From: Caulobacter sp. Root655
Lineage (GTDB): Bacteria; Pseudomonadota; Alphaproteobacteria; Caulobacterales; Caulobacteraceae
Assembly: GCF_001427665.1 (NCBI RefSeq)
Contig: NZ_LMHC01000001.1
Location: 622,780-686,779, forward strand
DNA: 64,000 nt
Direction: 5' to 3'
In this document: positions 44,108 to 53,043 of the stretch, one piece after another
Layout of the letters: every line of letters starts with the position of its first letter
Position numbering within the stretch: position 1 is the stretch's first letter
Position numbers and translations under genes: made by a program
Notes under the pieces: model-generated
What the model was told of the DNA's origin: nothing
Database searches by the model: none
The model's input: the letters and a program-made list of their open reading frames with translations, nothing else

Positions 44108-45394
44108 CTAACGGGCGCCCTCGTCCAGGCGGGCGCTGATCCGCAGGCCGGTGATCTGGTTGCGCTGGCGGCGCAGCACCTGGAAGCGGTGGTGGTGGAA
44201 GATGAAGATCTGGCCCGGTTCCGGAATGGTCTGGGCCTCGTGGATCACCAGGCCGGCGATGGTCACCGCGTCGCCTTCCGGCAGGCGCCAGTCCATGGCC
44301 CGGTTCAGGTCGCGCACCGTCACATGGCCGTCGACGTGCACCGAGCCGTCGACCTGCGGGCGCAGGCCCTCGACGCTGGTGTCGTGCTCGTCCTCGATCT
44401 CGCCGACGATCTCCTCGAGGATGTCCTCCAGGGTCACCAAGCCCTGCAGGGCGCCGTACTCGTCGACCACCAGGGCGAAGTGGCTGCGGCGCTTGAGGAA
44501 GGCGTTGAGCTGGTCCTTGAGGTTGGTGGTGTCGGGGATGAACCACGGCTCGCGCTGGATGGTGGCCACGTCGATGGCGTCGATGTCGCCGTTGGCGGCG
44601 GCCAGGGCCCGCAGCAGGTCGCGGGCGTGCAGCACGCCGACGATGTTGTCGGCGTTGTCGCGATAGAGCGGGATGCGGGTGTGCTGGGCCTCCAGGGCCT
44701 CGGCCACCAGCTCGCGGGCCGGCAGGTCGGCGTCGATCAGGGTGATCGACTTGCGGTGGACCATGATTTCCGAGACGTCCATGTCCGACAGGTCCAGCAC
44801 CCCGCCCAGCATCCGCCGGTCGCCGCTTTCGACGCCGCCCTCGGAGTGGTGGTACTCGACCGCGCCGCGGATCTCCTCGTGGGCGGCCAGGACGTCGACC
44901 TCCATGGTCAGCTTGACGCCGAACAATCGCAGAGTGCGGCGGACGATCCACTGGATGGTGTAGATGATCGGCCCGAACACCCGGACCACGATCAGGGTCG
45001 GGCCCGACAGGAAGCGGGCGACGTCGTCGGACTTGAGGATCGCCAGGGTCTTGGGCAGCACCTCGGCGAACACCAGGACCAGCACGGTCATGGTCGCGGT
45101 GGCGGCGGCCACGCCCCACGGGCCGGGGATGGCGGCGGTCAGTACCTGGGTGGCCAGGGCCGAGGCCAGGATGTTGACCAGGTTGTTGCCCAGCAGCACC
45201 GCCCCGATCATCGTCTCCTGGTCGGACAGCAGCTTGTTGACCCGCTTGGCCGGCCGGTCGCCCTCTCGCTCCAGCTGATGCATCCGCGCCCGCGACGCGG
45301 CGGTCAGCGACGTCTCGGCGGCCGAGAACAGGGCCGAGATCGCCAGCAGGGCGATGACGATGGGCGCGAGCCCGAGGATGGCGGTGAGGATCAT
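44108..45394 (-). CDS. HlyC/CorC family membrane protein (CNNM/DUF21, CBS, transporter-associated domain)
   Basis: A 428-residue protein. The N-terminal DUF21/CNNM domain (about 1-190) has three or four membrane helices and the LFSAAETSLTAASRARM segment. Two CBS domains follow (VMVHRKSITLIDADLPARE region and IPDTTNLKDQLNAFLKR). The C-terminal CorC_HlyC domain contains AVTIAGLVIHEAQTIPEPG. Relatives (CorC, PaeA, TlyC) are implicated in magnesium/cobalt efflux or polyamine tolerance; the haemolysin label is historical. A 56-residue gene lies 77 bases upstream on the same strand. Confidence 0.92.
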   Translation of the reverse strand: MILTAILGLAPIVIALLAISALFSAAETSLTAASRARMHQLEREGDRPAKRVNKLLSDQETMIGAVLLGNNLVNILASALATQVLTAAIPGPWGVAAATATMTVLVLVFAEVLPKTLAILKSDDVARFLSGPTLIVVRVFGPIIYTIQWIVRRTLRLFGVKLTMEVDVLAAHEEIRGAVEYHHSEGGVESGDRRMLGGVLDLSDMDVSEIMVHRKSITLIDADLPARELVAEALEAQHTRIPLYRDNADNIVGVLHARDLLRALAAANGDIDAIDVATIQREPWFIPDTTNLKDQLNAFLKRRSHFALVVDEYGALQGLVTLEDILEEIVGEIEDEHDTSVEGLRPQVDGSVHVDGHVTVRDLNRAMDWRLPEGDAVTIAGLVIHEAQTIPEPGQIFIFHHHRFQVLRRQRNQITGLRISARLDEGAR

Positions 45395-45471
45395 GGTGAG
45401 GTTGTACGCCAGCGGCGCGTCGCGCGGGAGGGGCGACGGGAAACGCCACCGCTCGCCGCCGAGCGGGCCGC

Positions 45472-45642
45472 TCAGGATTTCGAGGCGAGGTCCGGCCGGG
45501 ACGCGAGGAAGGCCGCCCGCTCTTCATCGGTCATGACTTTCGCGGTCTTCCGCCTCGCCACCATCGGCGTGGGCCGCGCGTAGGCCTTGGGCTGGGTGGA
45601 TGACGGCTTGAGATCAGCCAGGCGTTTGATCGGCGGCTTCAT
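45472..45642 (-). CDS. 56-residue basic protein
   Basis: A short gene reading MKPPIKRLADLKPSS, then a basic middle (MVARRKTAKVMTD) and an acidic/hydrophobic end (EERAAFLASRPDLASKS). It is supported by a strong Shine-Dalgarno (GAGGAAAA, 5 bases before ATG) and by position between aroB and the CNNM gene on the same strand. The EERAAFLASRPD segment resembles short tails of conserved alphaproteobacterial small proteins. Function is unknown. Confidence 0.62.
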   Translation of the reverse strand: MKPPIKRLADLKPSSTQPKAYARPTPMVARRKTAKVMTDEERAAFLASRPDLASKS

Positions 45643-45759
45643 GTATTTTCCTCAACCGGCCGAGCCGGGATCGCGTGAAGACTATGTGGCGACCCGTGAC
45701 GATCATGTGAAGTCGCTGATCGCCGACGCCTCCGGCCACATGGCGCTCCGCGTAACGCC

Positions 45760-46869
45760 CTAAACCGCCCCTTCCTCCAGCAGGAACGCCCGCAGCGCTT
45801 CCCGATCCACGTCCTTGGCCACGAAGGCGTCGCCGATGGCGCGAACCAGCACGAAGGTCAGGGTCCCGCCCTCGGCCTTCTTGTCCTGGGCGGTGTGGGC
45901 GATCAGGGCGTCGGCGTTGAACGGTTCGTCGCGCACGTCCGACAGCCTGGTCGGCAGGCCCGCCGCCTTGATCGCCGCCTCGGCGCGGGCGGCGTCCTGG
46001 GCCGAGCACAGGCCCTGACGGACCGAGAAGCGGAAGGCCTGGGCCATGCCCAGTCCCACGGCCTCGCCGTGCTTGAGCGCGTCGCCGAAGCCCATCTCGC
46101 CCTCGACCGCGTGGCCGAAGGTGTGGCCGAGGTTCAGCAGGGCCCGGCGGCCGGCCTCCCTCTCGTCCTCGGCGACGATCTCGGCCTTCATTTCCACCGA
46201 GCGGCCGACGGCGCGGACCAGGGCGGCGGTGTCGCGCTCCAGCACGGCCTTCACATGGGTCTCCAGCCACTCGAAGAACACGAAGTCGCCCAGCAGGCCG
46301 TACTTGATGATCTCGGCATAGCCGCAGGCCAGCTCGCGGGCCGGCAGGGTAGCCAGCACGTCGAGGTCGGCCAGCACCAGGCGGGGCTGGTGGAAGGCGC
46401 CGATCAGGTTCTTGCCACGCGGGGTGTCGATGGCGGTCTTGCCGCCGACCGAGCTGTCGACCTGAGCCAGCAGGGTGGTGGGGATCTGGATGAAGTCGAT
46501 GCCGCGCTTGTAGATCGCCGCCGCGAAGCCGGTCAGGTCGCCGACCACCCCACCGCCGAACGCGATGACCATGTCGCCGCGCTCCAGGCCCAGGGCCAGC
46601 AGGCGGTCCGACAGCTCGGCCAGGCCCTCGAAGCTCTTGGTCTCCTCGCCGGGCGCCACCAGGATCACATCGGTGGCGACGCCGGCGTGCTCCAGCGAAT
46701 TGGCCAGCCGCTCGCCATGGTGGTCGCCGACATTGGTGTCGCTGACGATGACCACGCGCTTGCGCTTGAGCAACGGCGCGATGTGCTCGCCGGCCCGGTC
46801 GATCAGGCCGGTCCCCACGACCACGTCATAGGCGCGCGCGCCCAGGCCCACGGGAATGATCTGGATCAC
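45760..46869 (-). CDS. aroB: 3-dehydroquinate synthase
   Basis: Second enzyme of the shikimate pathway (369 residues), cyclising DAHP to 3-dehydroquinate with NAD and a divalent metal. Diagnostic blocks are [16 protein letters not shown], the [21 protein letters not shown] segment, [11 protein letters not shown] with the metal-ligand glutamate, and [12 protein letters not shown] with the metal-ligand histidines. It starts with GTG, overlapping the aroK stop in GTGA, so the two are translationally coupled. Confidence 0.96.
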   Translation of the reverse strand: MIQIIPVGLGARAYDVVVGTGLIDRAGEHIAPLLKRKRVVIVSDTNVGDHHGERLANSLEHAGVATDVILVAPGEETKSFEGLAELSDRLLALGLERGDMVIAFGGGVVGDLTGFAAAIYKRGIDFIQIPTTLLAQVDSSVGGKTAIDTPRGKNLIGAFHQPRLVLADLDVLATLPARELACGYAEIIKYGLLGDFVFFEWLETHVKAVLERDTAALVRAVGRSVEMKAEIVAEDEREAGRRALLNLGHTFGHAVEGEMGFGDALKHGEAVGLGMAQAFRFSVRQGLCSAQDAARAEAAIKAAGLPTRLSDVRDEPFNADALIAHTAQDKKAEGGTLTFVLVRAIGDAFVAKDVDREALRAFLLEEGAV

Positions 46870-47477
46870 TGGGGTTCGCTTTCGGACTGTTGGGGGTGGG
46901 CCAGATAGGCATGGAGCGCCTGGATCACCGCCTCGACCGCCACGCCGTGGGCGGTGTCGCCGGTCTCGACCGTCAGGTGGGCCTCGCCATAGGCGGGATA
47001 GCGGGTTTCGGCGTGTTCGCGCAGCACCGCCATCGGGTCGCGGCCCTTGAGCAGCGGCCGGCCTTCCTTGCGGCCGACGCGGCGGGCCAGCAGCTCCAGG
47101 TCGGCCTTCAGCCAGACGGCGATGGCCTTGTCCTTGATCAGGGCGCGGGTTTCGGCGTTGGCGAAGGCCCCGCCGCCGGTGGCCAACACGTGCGGCGGTT
47201 CGTCCAGCAGCCGGGCGATCACCCGTCGCTCGCCGTCGCGGAACGCCGGCTCGCCCATCTCGGCGAAGATCTCGGGGATGGTGCGGCCGGCGGCGGCCTC
47301 GACCTCGTTGTCGGCGTCGCGGAACGGCAGGTCCAGCGCGGTGGCAAGGCGGCGGCCGACGCTGGACTTGCCCACGCCCATCAGCCCCACCAGGACGATG
47401 GTCCGGTGGCGCAAGGCGGCCCTCGGGTCGGGGCTGGCCCCCAAGTCGGGGCGAGAAAGGTCGGGGTCGTCGGTCAT
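46866..47477 (-). CDS. aroK: Shikimate kinase
   Basis: A 203-residue kinase that phosphorylates shikimate at the 3-OH. Walker [10 protein letters not shown] spans 31-39. The shikimate-binding D54-A-D56 motif, the ATGGGA loop (99-104) and the GRPLL lid segment are present. An N-terminal extension of about 22 polar residues precedes the core. It is the first gene of the aroK-aroB unit and is divergent from the secreted helical protein; a 16-base palindrome lies between them. Confidence 0.95.
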   Translation of the reverse strand: MTDDPDLSRPDLGASPDPRAALRHRTIVLVGLMGVGKSSVGRRLATALDLPFRDADNEVEAAAGRTIPEIFAEMGEPAFRDGERRVIARLLDEPPHVLATGGGAFANAETRALIKDKAIAVWLKADLELLARRVGRKEGRPLLKGRDPMAVLREHAETRYPAYGEAHLTVETGDTAHGVAVEAVIQALHAYLAHPQQSESEPQ

Positions 47478-47554
47478 GGCCACCTCCGCGTTTACACGAG
47501 GCCAGGCGTTCCCGCCAAGGTTTGGACCAAGGCGGCGTCCAAGCTGTTCCTGAG

Positions 47555-47570
47555 GGTGAAAAGTTTCACC
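47555..47570. promoter_or_regulatory. 16-base perfect palindrome in the aroK / 47599 divergent spacer
   Basis: GGTGAAAAGTTTCACC is its own reverse complement apart from the central AG. It sits 28 bases before the start at 47599 and 78 bases before aroK. It may be an operator for one or both genes. Confidence 0.5.
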
Positions 47571-47598
47571 GACCTCCATCCTGCGGCATAGTTGATCC

Positions 47599-49056
47599 AT
47601 GGCCCTTTCCCAGCGACTCACGACCGGCTCGGCCCTCGTCATGGCCGCCCTGCTGTCGACCTCCGCCTTCGGCCCCGTGTTCGGGCAAGTGCAGGTCCAG
47701 ACCCTGGCCCCGCCGGACCTGTTCTCGACCCCGGCGGGCGACACCGGCCTGTCCGCCGACCTGTGGAAGGACACCGCGCCGGGCATCGCCCGCGAGGTGC
47801 TGCCCAAGCTGGCCGCCAAGCCGCTGTCGCCGGCCAGCGCCGGCCTGGCGCGGCGAGTGCTGGCCACCGGCGCCAACGGCCCGACCGGGGTCGGCGGCGA
47901 TCCCGAGATGGGCGCGGTCCGGGCCATGGCCCTGATCGCCCTGGGCGACGCGGCCGGGGCCAATGCGGTGCTGGATCGCGCGCCGGGCGTCGCCGACAGC
48001 TCCCAACTGTCGGTGGCGGCGGCCGAGGCGGCCCTGATCACCGGCGCCGACGACAAGGCCTGCAAGATCGGCGAGGCCTTGAGCGTCGAGCGTGGCGCGC
48101 CCTACTGGCTGCGGCTGCGGGCCTTCTGCCAGGCCCTGGCCGGTCAGACCGACGCCGCCCAACTGACCCTCAACCTGGCGGCCGGCCAGACCAAGGACGC
48201 CGACTACACGCGGCTGATGAGCGCCCTGCTGACGGGCGCCCCGGGGGGCGCGGCCAATTTGAAGAACGGGGTCAACTACGCCGTGTCGCGCAAGCTCGGC
48301 CTGGATATCCAGGCCGCCGCCGCCACGGCCTCGCCGGCCCTGAAGCCGGTGTTGAAGCCCGCGGGCGACGTAGCCGCCCTGGCTGGTGGCGCCGACCTGA
48401 CCGCCGCCCAGACCGCCGACATCGCCTTCCTGCGCCAGGCCAAGGGGCTGCCGGCCTTCGTCGAGGCGTCCAAGGCCTCGGCCGCCTCGATCGCCGTCCT
48501 GGCCCGGGCCGACGCGCCGCTGGAGGACCCGGTGCTGCTGGCCCGCGCCGCCCTGGCGGCCGGTGACCTGGCCACCGCCCAGGCGATCCGCGCCAAGCTG
48601 ACGGGCGATACGATCCCCAATGCCGGCCCTGTCGACCTGGCCCTGCTCGACGCCGCTCTGGCCGCCGCCGACGGCCGCAAGGACGGCCAGACCCTGGACC
48701 GGCTGATCGAGCGCGGCGCCCAGGCCGGCGTCAAATCGCCCGCCCAGCCCGCCGCCCTGATCCTGGCGGCGCTCGGCGGGACCATGAGCCCCGAGGCCCG
48801 CGCCCAGTTCGCGACCTTCGACCCCGGCAAGTCGGCGGTCTCGCCGGCCCGCCTGGTGGTGATGGACGACGCGGCGGCGGCCGGCCGGCAGGGCGAAGCG
48901 GCGCTGCTGGCCCTGTCGGTGTCGGCCGACGCCGGCGCCAACGGTCCTGGTCCCGTCGATCGCGCCCGCCTGGTCCGCGCCCTGGCCAAGGCCGGGCTGG
49001 AGGCCGACGCCCGCGCCCTGGCCGTGGAGGGGCTGCTGGCGCTGCAGGTGAAATGA
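47599..49056 (+). CDS. Exported helical-repeat protein upstream of xerD
   Basis: A 485-residue protein with a signal peptide (1-29, ending PVFGQ). The mature part is almost entirely Ala/Leu-rich helices of TPR-like length. Two cysteines sit in a conserved-looking context (KACKIGEALS and LRLRAFCQALAGQ) and may form a disulfide. I recognise no catalytic motif. Its stop overlaps the xerD start (ATGA at 49053-49056), so the two are coupled; the functional reason is unclear. This layout beside aroK-aroB is typical of Caulobacter. Confidence 0.82.
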   Translation: MALSQRLTTGSALVMAALLSTSAFGPVFGQVQVQTLAPPDLFSTPAGDTGLSADLWKDTAPGIAREVLPKLAAKPLSPASAGLARRVLATGANGPTGVGGDPEMGAVRAMALIALGDAAGANAVLDRAPGVADSSQLSVAAAEAALITGADDKACKIGEALSVERGAPYWLRLRAFCQALAGQTDAAQLTLNLAAGQTKDADYTRLMSALLTGAPGGAANLKNGVNYAVSRKLGLDIQAAAATASPALKPVLKPAGDVAALAGGADLTAAQTADIAFLRQAKGLPAFVEASKASAASIAVLARADAPLEDPVLLARAALAAGDLATAQAIRAKLTGDTIPNAGPVDLALLDAALAAADGRKDGQTLDRLIERGAQAGVKSPAQPAALILAALGGTMSPEARAQFATFDPGKSAVSPARLVVMDDAAAAGRQGEAALLALSVSADAGANGPGPVDRARLVRALAKAGLEADARALAVEGLLALQVK

Positions 49057-49970
49057 GCACCTCCGCTTCCGGCTGGATCGACGCCTTCCTCGAAATGATG
49101 GCCGTCGAGCGGGCGGCGGCCCGCAACACCCTGACCGCCTACGAGAAGGACCTGGCCGACGCTCGCGCCTTCCTGGCCGGCCGCCGGGACGATCTCGACA
49201 CCGCCTCGGCCGAGACCATCGAGGCCTATTTCGCCGACCTGGGGGCCAAGGGCCTGTCGCCGGCCACCGCCGCCCGCCGCCGCTCGGCGGTGCGCCAGTT
49301 CTACCGTTTCGTGCTGGGCGAGGGCTGGCGGACCGACGACCCCTCGCGCCGGGTCGAGGCCCCCAAGGCCGGCCGACCCCTGCCCAAGGTGCTGTCGCGC
49401 GACGCGGTCGAGCGGCTGATCGCGGCGGCCGCCGCCAGGGACGGAGCCCAGGGCCTGCGCCTGGCCTGCATGGTCGAGCTGCTCTACGCCTCGGGCCTGC
49501 GGATCTCGGAACTGCTGAACCTGCCCCTGGCGATGATCGCCCGCGACCCGGCCTTCCTGATGGTCAAGGGCAAGGGCGGCAAGGAGCGGCTGGCCCCGCT
49601 GAACGACGCGGCCCGCACGGCGGTGAAGGCCTATCTGGAGGTCCGTCCCGACTTCCTGCCCAAGGGAGCGAAGGACAGTCCGTGGCTGTTTCCGTCGCGC
49701 GGCAAGAGCGGACGGCTGACGGCGCGGCGGGTGTCGCAGCTGCTCGAGGACGCCGCCATCGCCGCTGGGCTGGACCGCGACACCGTCAGCCCCCACGTGC
49801 TGCGCCACGCCTTCGCCACCCACCTGCTGGAGGGCGGCGCCGACCTGCGGGTGATCCAGACCCTGCTGGGCCATGCCGACATCGCCACGACCCAGATCTA
49901 CACCCACGTGGCGGGAGACCACCTGGCGCAGGTGGTGAAGAGCAAGCACCCGCTGGGGCGGAAGGGCTAG
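49053..49970 (+). CDS. xerD: Site-specific tyrosine recombinase XerD
   Basis: A 305-residue tyrosine recombinase that with XerC resolves chromosome dimers at dif under FtsK control. The SAM-like core-binding domain covers about 1-105. Catalytic residues are R150 (ASGLRISE), K174 region, H248 and R251 (HVLRHAFATHLL), H274 (LLGHADI) and nucleophile Y283 (TQIYTHV). Length and motifs are those of housekeeping XerC/D rather than an integrase. A dif site was not found nearby. Confidence 0.94.
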   Translation: MSTSASGWIDAFLEMMAVERAAARNTLTAYEKDLADARAFLAGRRDDLDTASAETIEAYFADLGAKGLSPATAARRRSAVRQFYRFVLGEGWRTDDPSRRVEAPKAGRPLPKVLSRDAVERLIAAAAARDGAQGLRLACMVELLYASGLRISELLNLPLAMIARDPAFLMVKGKGGKERLAPLNDAARTAVKAYLEVRPDFLPKGAKDSPWLFPSRGKSGRLTARRVSQLLEDAAIAAGLDRDTVSPHVLRHAFATHLLEGGADLRVIQTLLGHADIATTQIYTHVAGDHLAQVVKSKHPLGRKG

Positions 49971-50007
49971 GAGCTGTGGACAGTAGGCGTTGAAGGGCGA
50001 AGGCGGT

Positions 50008-50102
50008 GCGTCCTTCGAGGCTTCGCTACGCTACGCACCTCAGGATGAGGAGCATTGTTGCTGAATTCCTCATCCTGAGGCGCCCTCCAACGGAGGGCCT
50101 CT
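50008..50102. repeat. Type A palindromic repeat, copy 3
   Basis: GCGTCCTTCGAGGCTTCGC ... CCTCAGGATGAGGA ... TCCTCATCCTGAGG ... GGAGGGCCT. It is the mirror image of copies 1 and 2: the TTCGCTACGC arm is on the left here. Its right end reaches the stop codon of the quinone reductase gene. Confidence 0.82.
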
Positions 50103-50892
50103 AGCCGCCCGCCCCATCCACATGCAGCGCGAAGCCGCTCGCGCCGGGGGTCTCCAGGCCCGGTTTGAGCGTCATGCTCGGAATCAGGTAGTCGCCGCCG
50201 TTCTGCCGCCGATAGGGGATGGGCGGGATTGAACCCAGCGTCCGCATCCGCTCGCGCAGGCGCTCGGCGACGGGCTCGAAACCGGCCTCGTCGAGGCGGT
50301 CGACCCTGTAGCCCACGAACGGCGGCAGCACGTCGTAACCGGGATAGTAGAGGATCCCGTGGTTGATCGGGAACAGCAGATCGTCGATCGGCCCGTTGAT
50401 CCCGTCGGGGCTATAGTGCTCCTCCCAACCGCCGGCGGTGACCAGCAGCATGGCGCGTTTCCCCGCCAGGGTGCCCTCGCCATAGCGGTCGCCCCATCGC
50501 TTGTCGCTGTGCTCGCCGACGCCATAGGCGAAACCGTAGGCGAAGACCCGGTCGACCCAGCCCTTGAGGATCGCCGGCATGGTGAACCACCAGAGGGGGA
50601 ACTGGAGGATCAGGGCGTCGGCCCACAGCAGCTTCTCCTGTTCGGCCCTGACGTCCGCCGTCAGGCCGGCGACGGCGAAGGCCTCGCCGGAGGCCGCGGC
50701 GGGCTTGAAGCGCGTGTCCGGCGCCAGGGCGGGGAAGTCGGCGCGGTCGACCTGCGACTTCCAGCCGTCGGCATAGAGGTCGGTCATCCGCACCTCGTGG
50801 CCCTGAGCCTCCAGTTCGCGGACGGCGACGTCGCGGAGCGCGCCGTTGAGCGAGCGCGGTTCGGGGTGGGCGAAAACGAGCAGGACTTTCAT
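50101..50892 (-). CDS. NAD(P)H dehydrogenase (quinone), flavodoxin-fold
   Basis: A 263-residue NQO-like flavoprotein. The start VLLVFAHPEPRSLNGAL is the FMN/FAD phosphate site of this family. LWADALILQFPLWWFTMPAILKGWVDRVFAYGFAYG is the central fold, and GGWEEHYSPDGING follows. It likely reduces quinones or similar electrophiles with NAD(P)H in the cytoplasm. It is divergent from a LysR regulator 96 bases away, which probably controls it. Confidence 0.9.
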   Translation of the reverse strand: MKVLLVFAHPEPRSLNGALRDVAVRELEAQGHEVRMTDLYADGWKSQVDRADFPALAPDTRFKPAAASGEAFAVAGLTADVRAEQEKLLWADALILQFPLWWFTMPAILKGWVDRVFAYGFAYGVGEHSDKRWGDRYGEGTLAGKRAMLLVTAGGWEEHYSPDGINGPIDDLLFPINHGILYYPGYDVLPPFVGYRVDRLDEAGFEPVAERLRERMRTLGSIPPIPYRRQNGGDYLIPSMTLKPGLETPGASGFALHVDGAGG

Positions 50893-50988
50893 GGGGCCAG
50901 TGATCCTATCGGTGGAAATAGACCTTCCAGGTAGGCGGCGCGGCCACGATCCACTATGTGTGGATAATGCATAAGATCATGCCGAATA
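50893..50988. promoter_or_regulatory. LysR-type operator region
   Basis: A 96-base divergent spacer, AT-richer than the surroundings. GCAT and ATGC flank AAGATC near 50967-50980 (T-N11-A style symmetry), a plausible LysR box. Confidence 0.45.
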
Positions 50989-51924
50989 ATGGATAGGTCG
51001 GACGTTACGCTCGAGCGCATGCGCTCCTTCGTCCGGGTGGCCGAGCGGGGCAGCCTGTCCGCCGTCGCGCGCGAGCTCGGCGTCGGGCAGTCGACGATCA
51101 CGCGGCATCTGCACGAGTTGGAGAAGGCCGTCGGCGCGCCTCTGCTCAGCAGGACCACCCGGCGGGTCGCCATGACCGACGAAGGCGCGCGCTACTACGC
51201 CGACTGCGTCCAGATCCTGCGCCTCGTCGAACAGGCCGGGGACGAGGCGCGCGCGGCGCGCGGCGCGCCGGCCGGCACGATCCGGATCTCCTGCACGGCG
51301 GCCTTCGGAGTCCTGCACGTCAGCCGGCTGATCTTCGCGTTCCAGGACGTCTATCCTGACGTCGGGATCGATCTCAGCCTCACCGACGAGCGCGTCGACC
51401 TGGTGCGGGAGGGCGTCGACATCGCGCTGCGCCTGGGTCCGCTCACCGACAGCGCCATGAAGCTGCGGGCCCTGGGCCAGAGCCGGCGCCTGCTGGTGGC
51501 GGCGCCGGACTATCTGGCGGCGCGCGGGAGGCCGGCTGTCCCGGGGGACCTGGCTGGGCACCAAGGCGTCCGGATGTCGAACGTGGCGGGCAGCGAAACG
51601 CTCGTTCTGCGAGGGCCGGACGGCGAACATCACGCGACGCCCTTTGGCGGGCGTTTCCGGGTCGACCACGGGCTGGCCGCGCGCGAGGCCCTGGTCGCCG
51701 GACGTGGCGTGGCGCCCGCCCATCGATGGCTGGTCGATGATCTCCTGGCGGCGGGCCGGCTGGAGACGGTCCTGCCGGACTACGCGCCGCCGCCCGTGCC
51801 GCTGAACATGCTGATCGTCCCCGAGCGCGGGGGCGTCGCCCGGGTCCGGCTGCTGATCGACTTCCTCGCCGAGCGGATCGGTGAGGTCCCGGGGATCGAG
51901 AAGCCGCGGCCGGAGCGGTTTTGA
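50989..51924 (+). CDS. LysR-family transcriptional regulator
   Basis: A 311-residue LysR regulator. The winged helix-turn-helix spans about residues 8-65: MRSFVRVAERGSLSAVAREL, then GVGQSTITRHLHELEKAVGAPLLSRTTR. The effector-binding domain has the two periplasmic-binding-like lobes (TIRISCTAAFGVLHVSR ...). It probably regulates the divergent quinone reductase in response to a quinone or electrophile. Its end overlaps a promoter-like element for the next gene. Confidence 0.93.
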   Translation: MDRSDVTLERMRSFVRVAERGSLSAVARELGVGQSTITRHLHELEKAVGAPLLSRTTRRVAMTDEGARYYADCVQILRLVEQAGDEARAARGAPAGTIRISCTAAFGVLHVSRLIFAFQDVYPDVGIDLSLTDERVDLVREGVDIALRLGPLTDSAMKLRALGQSRRLLVAAPDYLAARGRPAVPGDLAGHQGVRMSNVAGSETLVLRGPDGEHHATPFGGRFRVDHGLAAREALVAGRGVAPAHRWLVDDLLAAGRLETVLPDYAPPPVPLNMLIVPERGGVARVRLLIDFLAERIGEVPGIEKPRPERF

Positions 51925-51948
51925 ATTGGCCGCGCGCGCTGCTATGCA
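51921..51948 (+). promoter_or_regulatory. Candidate housekeeping promoter for the PhnA-domain gene
   Basis: TTGAATT, a 13-base spacer and GCTATGCA resemble the Caulobacter housekeeping consensus (TTGaCgS, 10-14 bases, GCTANAWC). The -35 overlaps the stop of the LysR gene. It lies 24 bases before the start at 51972. Confidence 0.5.
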
Positions 51949-51971
51949 GCCGCACTTTCAGGAGACGACCC

Positions 51972-52193
51972 ATGGCCGACGAAACCCGCGACAGCAACGG
52001 CAACATCCTCGCCGATGGCGACAATGTCACCCTGATCAAGGACCTCAAGGTCAAGGGCTCGGGCGGCGTCACCCTGAAGCGCGGGACGCTGGTCAAGAAC
52101 ATCCGCCTGACCGGCGACACCGACGAGATCGAAGCCAATGTCGAGAAGGTGCGCGGCCTGGTGCTGCGGGTGGAGTTCGTGAAGAAGGCGTAG
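51972..52193 (+). CDS. PhnA/YjdM C-terminal-domain protein
   Basis: A 73-residue protein that is essentially one PhnA domain: DSNGNILADGDNVTLIKDL, KVKGSGGVTLKRGTLVKNIR, ANVEKVRGLVLRVEFVKK. Full-length YjdM has an additional N-terminal zinc ribbon, absent here. Despite the phosphonate label, function of this domain is not established. A Shine-Dalgarno AGGAGAC precedes the ATG. Confidence 0.9.
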   Translation: MADETRDSNGNILADGDNVTLIKDLKVKGSGGVTLKRGTLVKNIRLTGDTDEIEANVEKVRGLVLRVEFVKKA

Positions 52194-52207
52194 GTCTGAT
52201 CCGCCAA

Positions 52208-52337
52208 GTCCTCCCCCTCTGGGGGAGGTGTCGGCGAAGCTGGCGGAGGGGGAGTGTTGCGGCCCAGGCCGTAGGCGGGATCGATCCCCGAAAGCTCCCC
52301 CCACCGGCCTTCGGCCGCCTCCCCCACGGGGGGGAGG
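52208..52337. repeat. Type C repeat (CCTCCCCC...GGGGGAGG)
   Basis: CCTCCCCCTCTGGGGGAGG is followed by GTGTCGGCGAAGCTGGCGG, and the element ends GGCCGCCTCCCCCACGGGG. Both halves are related hairpins in opposite orientation. Other copies are at 56917 and 63270. It lies directly after the PhnA-domain gene. Confidence 0.8.
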
Positions 52338-52368
52338 TTCTATTGCCTATGGATTCACCGCGCAGAAA

Positions 52369-52465
52369 GCTGTCATCCCGGACAACCCCGGCGAAAGCCG
52401 GGGGCAGATCCGGGACCGCCGGAAGCGCTGAGTTCACGCGTCGGTCCCGGATCTTCGCGCTGCGC
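52369..52465. repeat. Type B repeat abutting a stop codon
   Basis: CTGTCATCCCGG opens the element and GATCCGGGACCG / CGGTCCCGGATC form inner arms. The right half is cut short where the stop codon of the VOC protein gene begins (52466). The arms match those at 20537-20691. Confidence 0.78.
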
Positions 52466-52939
52466 CTACCCCTCCGCCGCCGCCTTCAGCTTGGCGATGT
52501 CCAGCTTGATCATCTGCATCATCGCCGCCATCACCCGGCCGACCTTGGCCTTGTCGGGGTCGGCCACCAGGTCGAGGAATTCTTGCGGCACGATCTGCCA
52601 GGACAGGCCGTACTTGTCCTTCAGCCAGCCGCATTGCGATTCCTGGCCGCCACCGGCGAGCAGGGCGTCCCAATAGCGGTCGACCTGCGCCTGGCCCTGG
52701 CAATGGACCACGAACGACACGGCCTCGGTGAACTTGAAGTGCGGGCCGCCGTTCAGGCCGGTGAAGGCCTGGCCGTCCAGCTCGAAGCCTATGGTCATCA
52801 CGCCGCCGGCCGGGCCGGGGCCGGCCTCGCCGTAGCGCGACACCGAGGTGATCTTGGAGTTGGGGAAGATGGCGACGTAGAAGTTCGCCGCCTCCTCGGC
52901 CTGGGTGTCGAACCACAGGAACGGGCTGATCGTCTGCAT
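52466..52939 (-). CDS. VOC/PhnB-like protein
   Basis: A 157-residue vicinal-oxygen-chelate fold protein. ISPFLWFDTQAEEAANFYVAIFPNSKI opens the first betaalphabetabetabeta unit. The second unit holds CGWLKDKYGLSWQIVPQEF, the usual end of this 3-demethylubiquinone methyltransferase-like (PhnB) group. Members are often of unknown function. The C-terminal helix (MMQMIKLDIAKLKAAAEG) is usual for the group. Confidence 0.88.
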   Translation of the reverse strand: MQTISPFLWFDTQAEEAANFYVAIFPNSKITSVSRYGEAGPGPAGGVMTIGFELDGQAFTGLNGGPHFKFTEAVSFVVHCQGQAQVDRYWDALLAGGGQESQCGWLKDKYGLSWQIVPQEFLDLVADPDKAKVGRVMAAMMQMIKLDIAKLKAAAEG

Positions 52940-53043
52940 GGGGTCGTCCTCCGCGCCGGCCGTGATGTCCCGGCTTCCGTCAAAGGACGGACCATGGCCG
53001 CCCATTCCGACGTCGGAGGCGGATTTTCTGCCAGCCGTCGTTC

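Noticed and set aside
44108..45394. CNNM/CorC protein considered as a haemolysin because of the TlyC/HlyC label
   Set aside because: DUF21, CBS and CorC domains indicate an ion-transport-related membrane protein; the label is historical.
49053..49970. Tyrosine recombinase considered as a phage or island integrase
   Set aside because: Length, motifs and the aroK-aroB context match housekeeping XerD; no attachment repeats or phage genes nearby.
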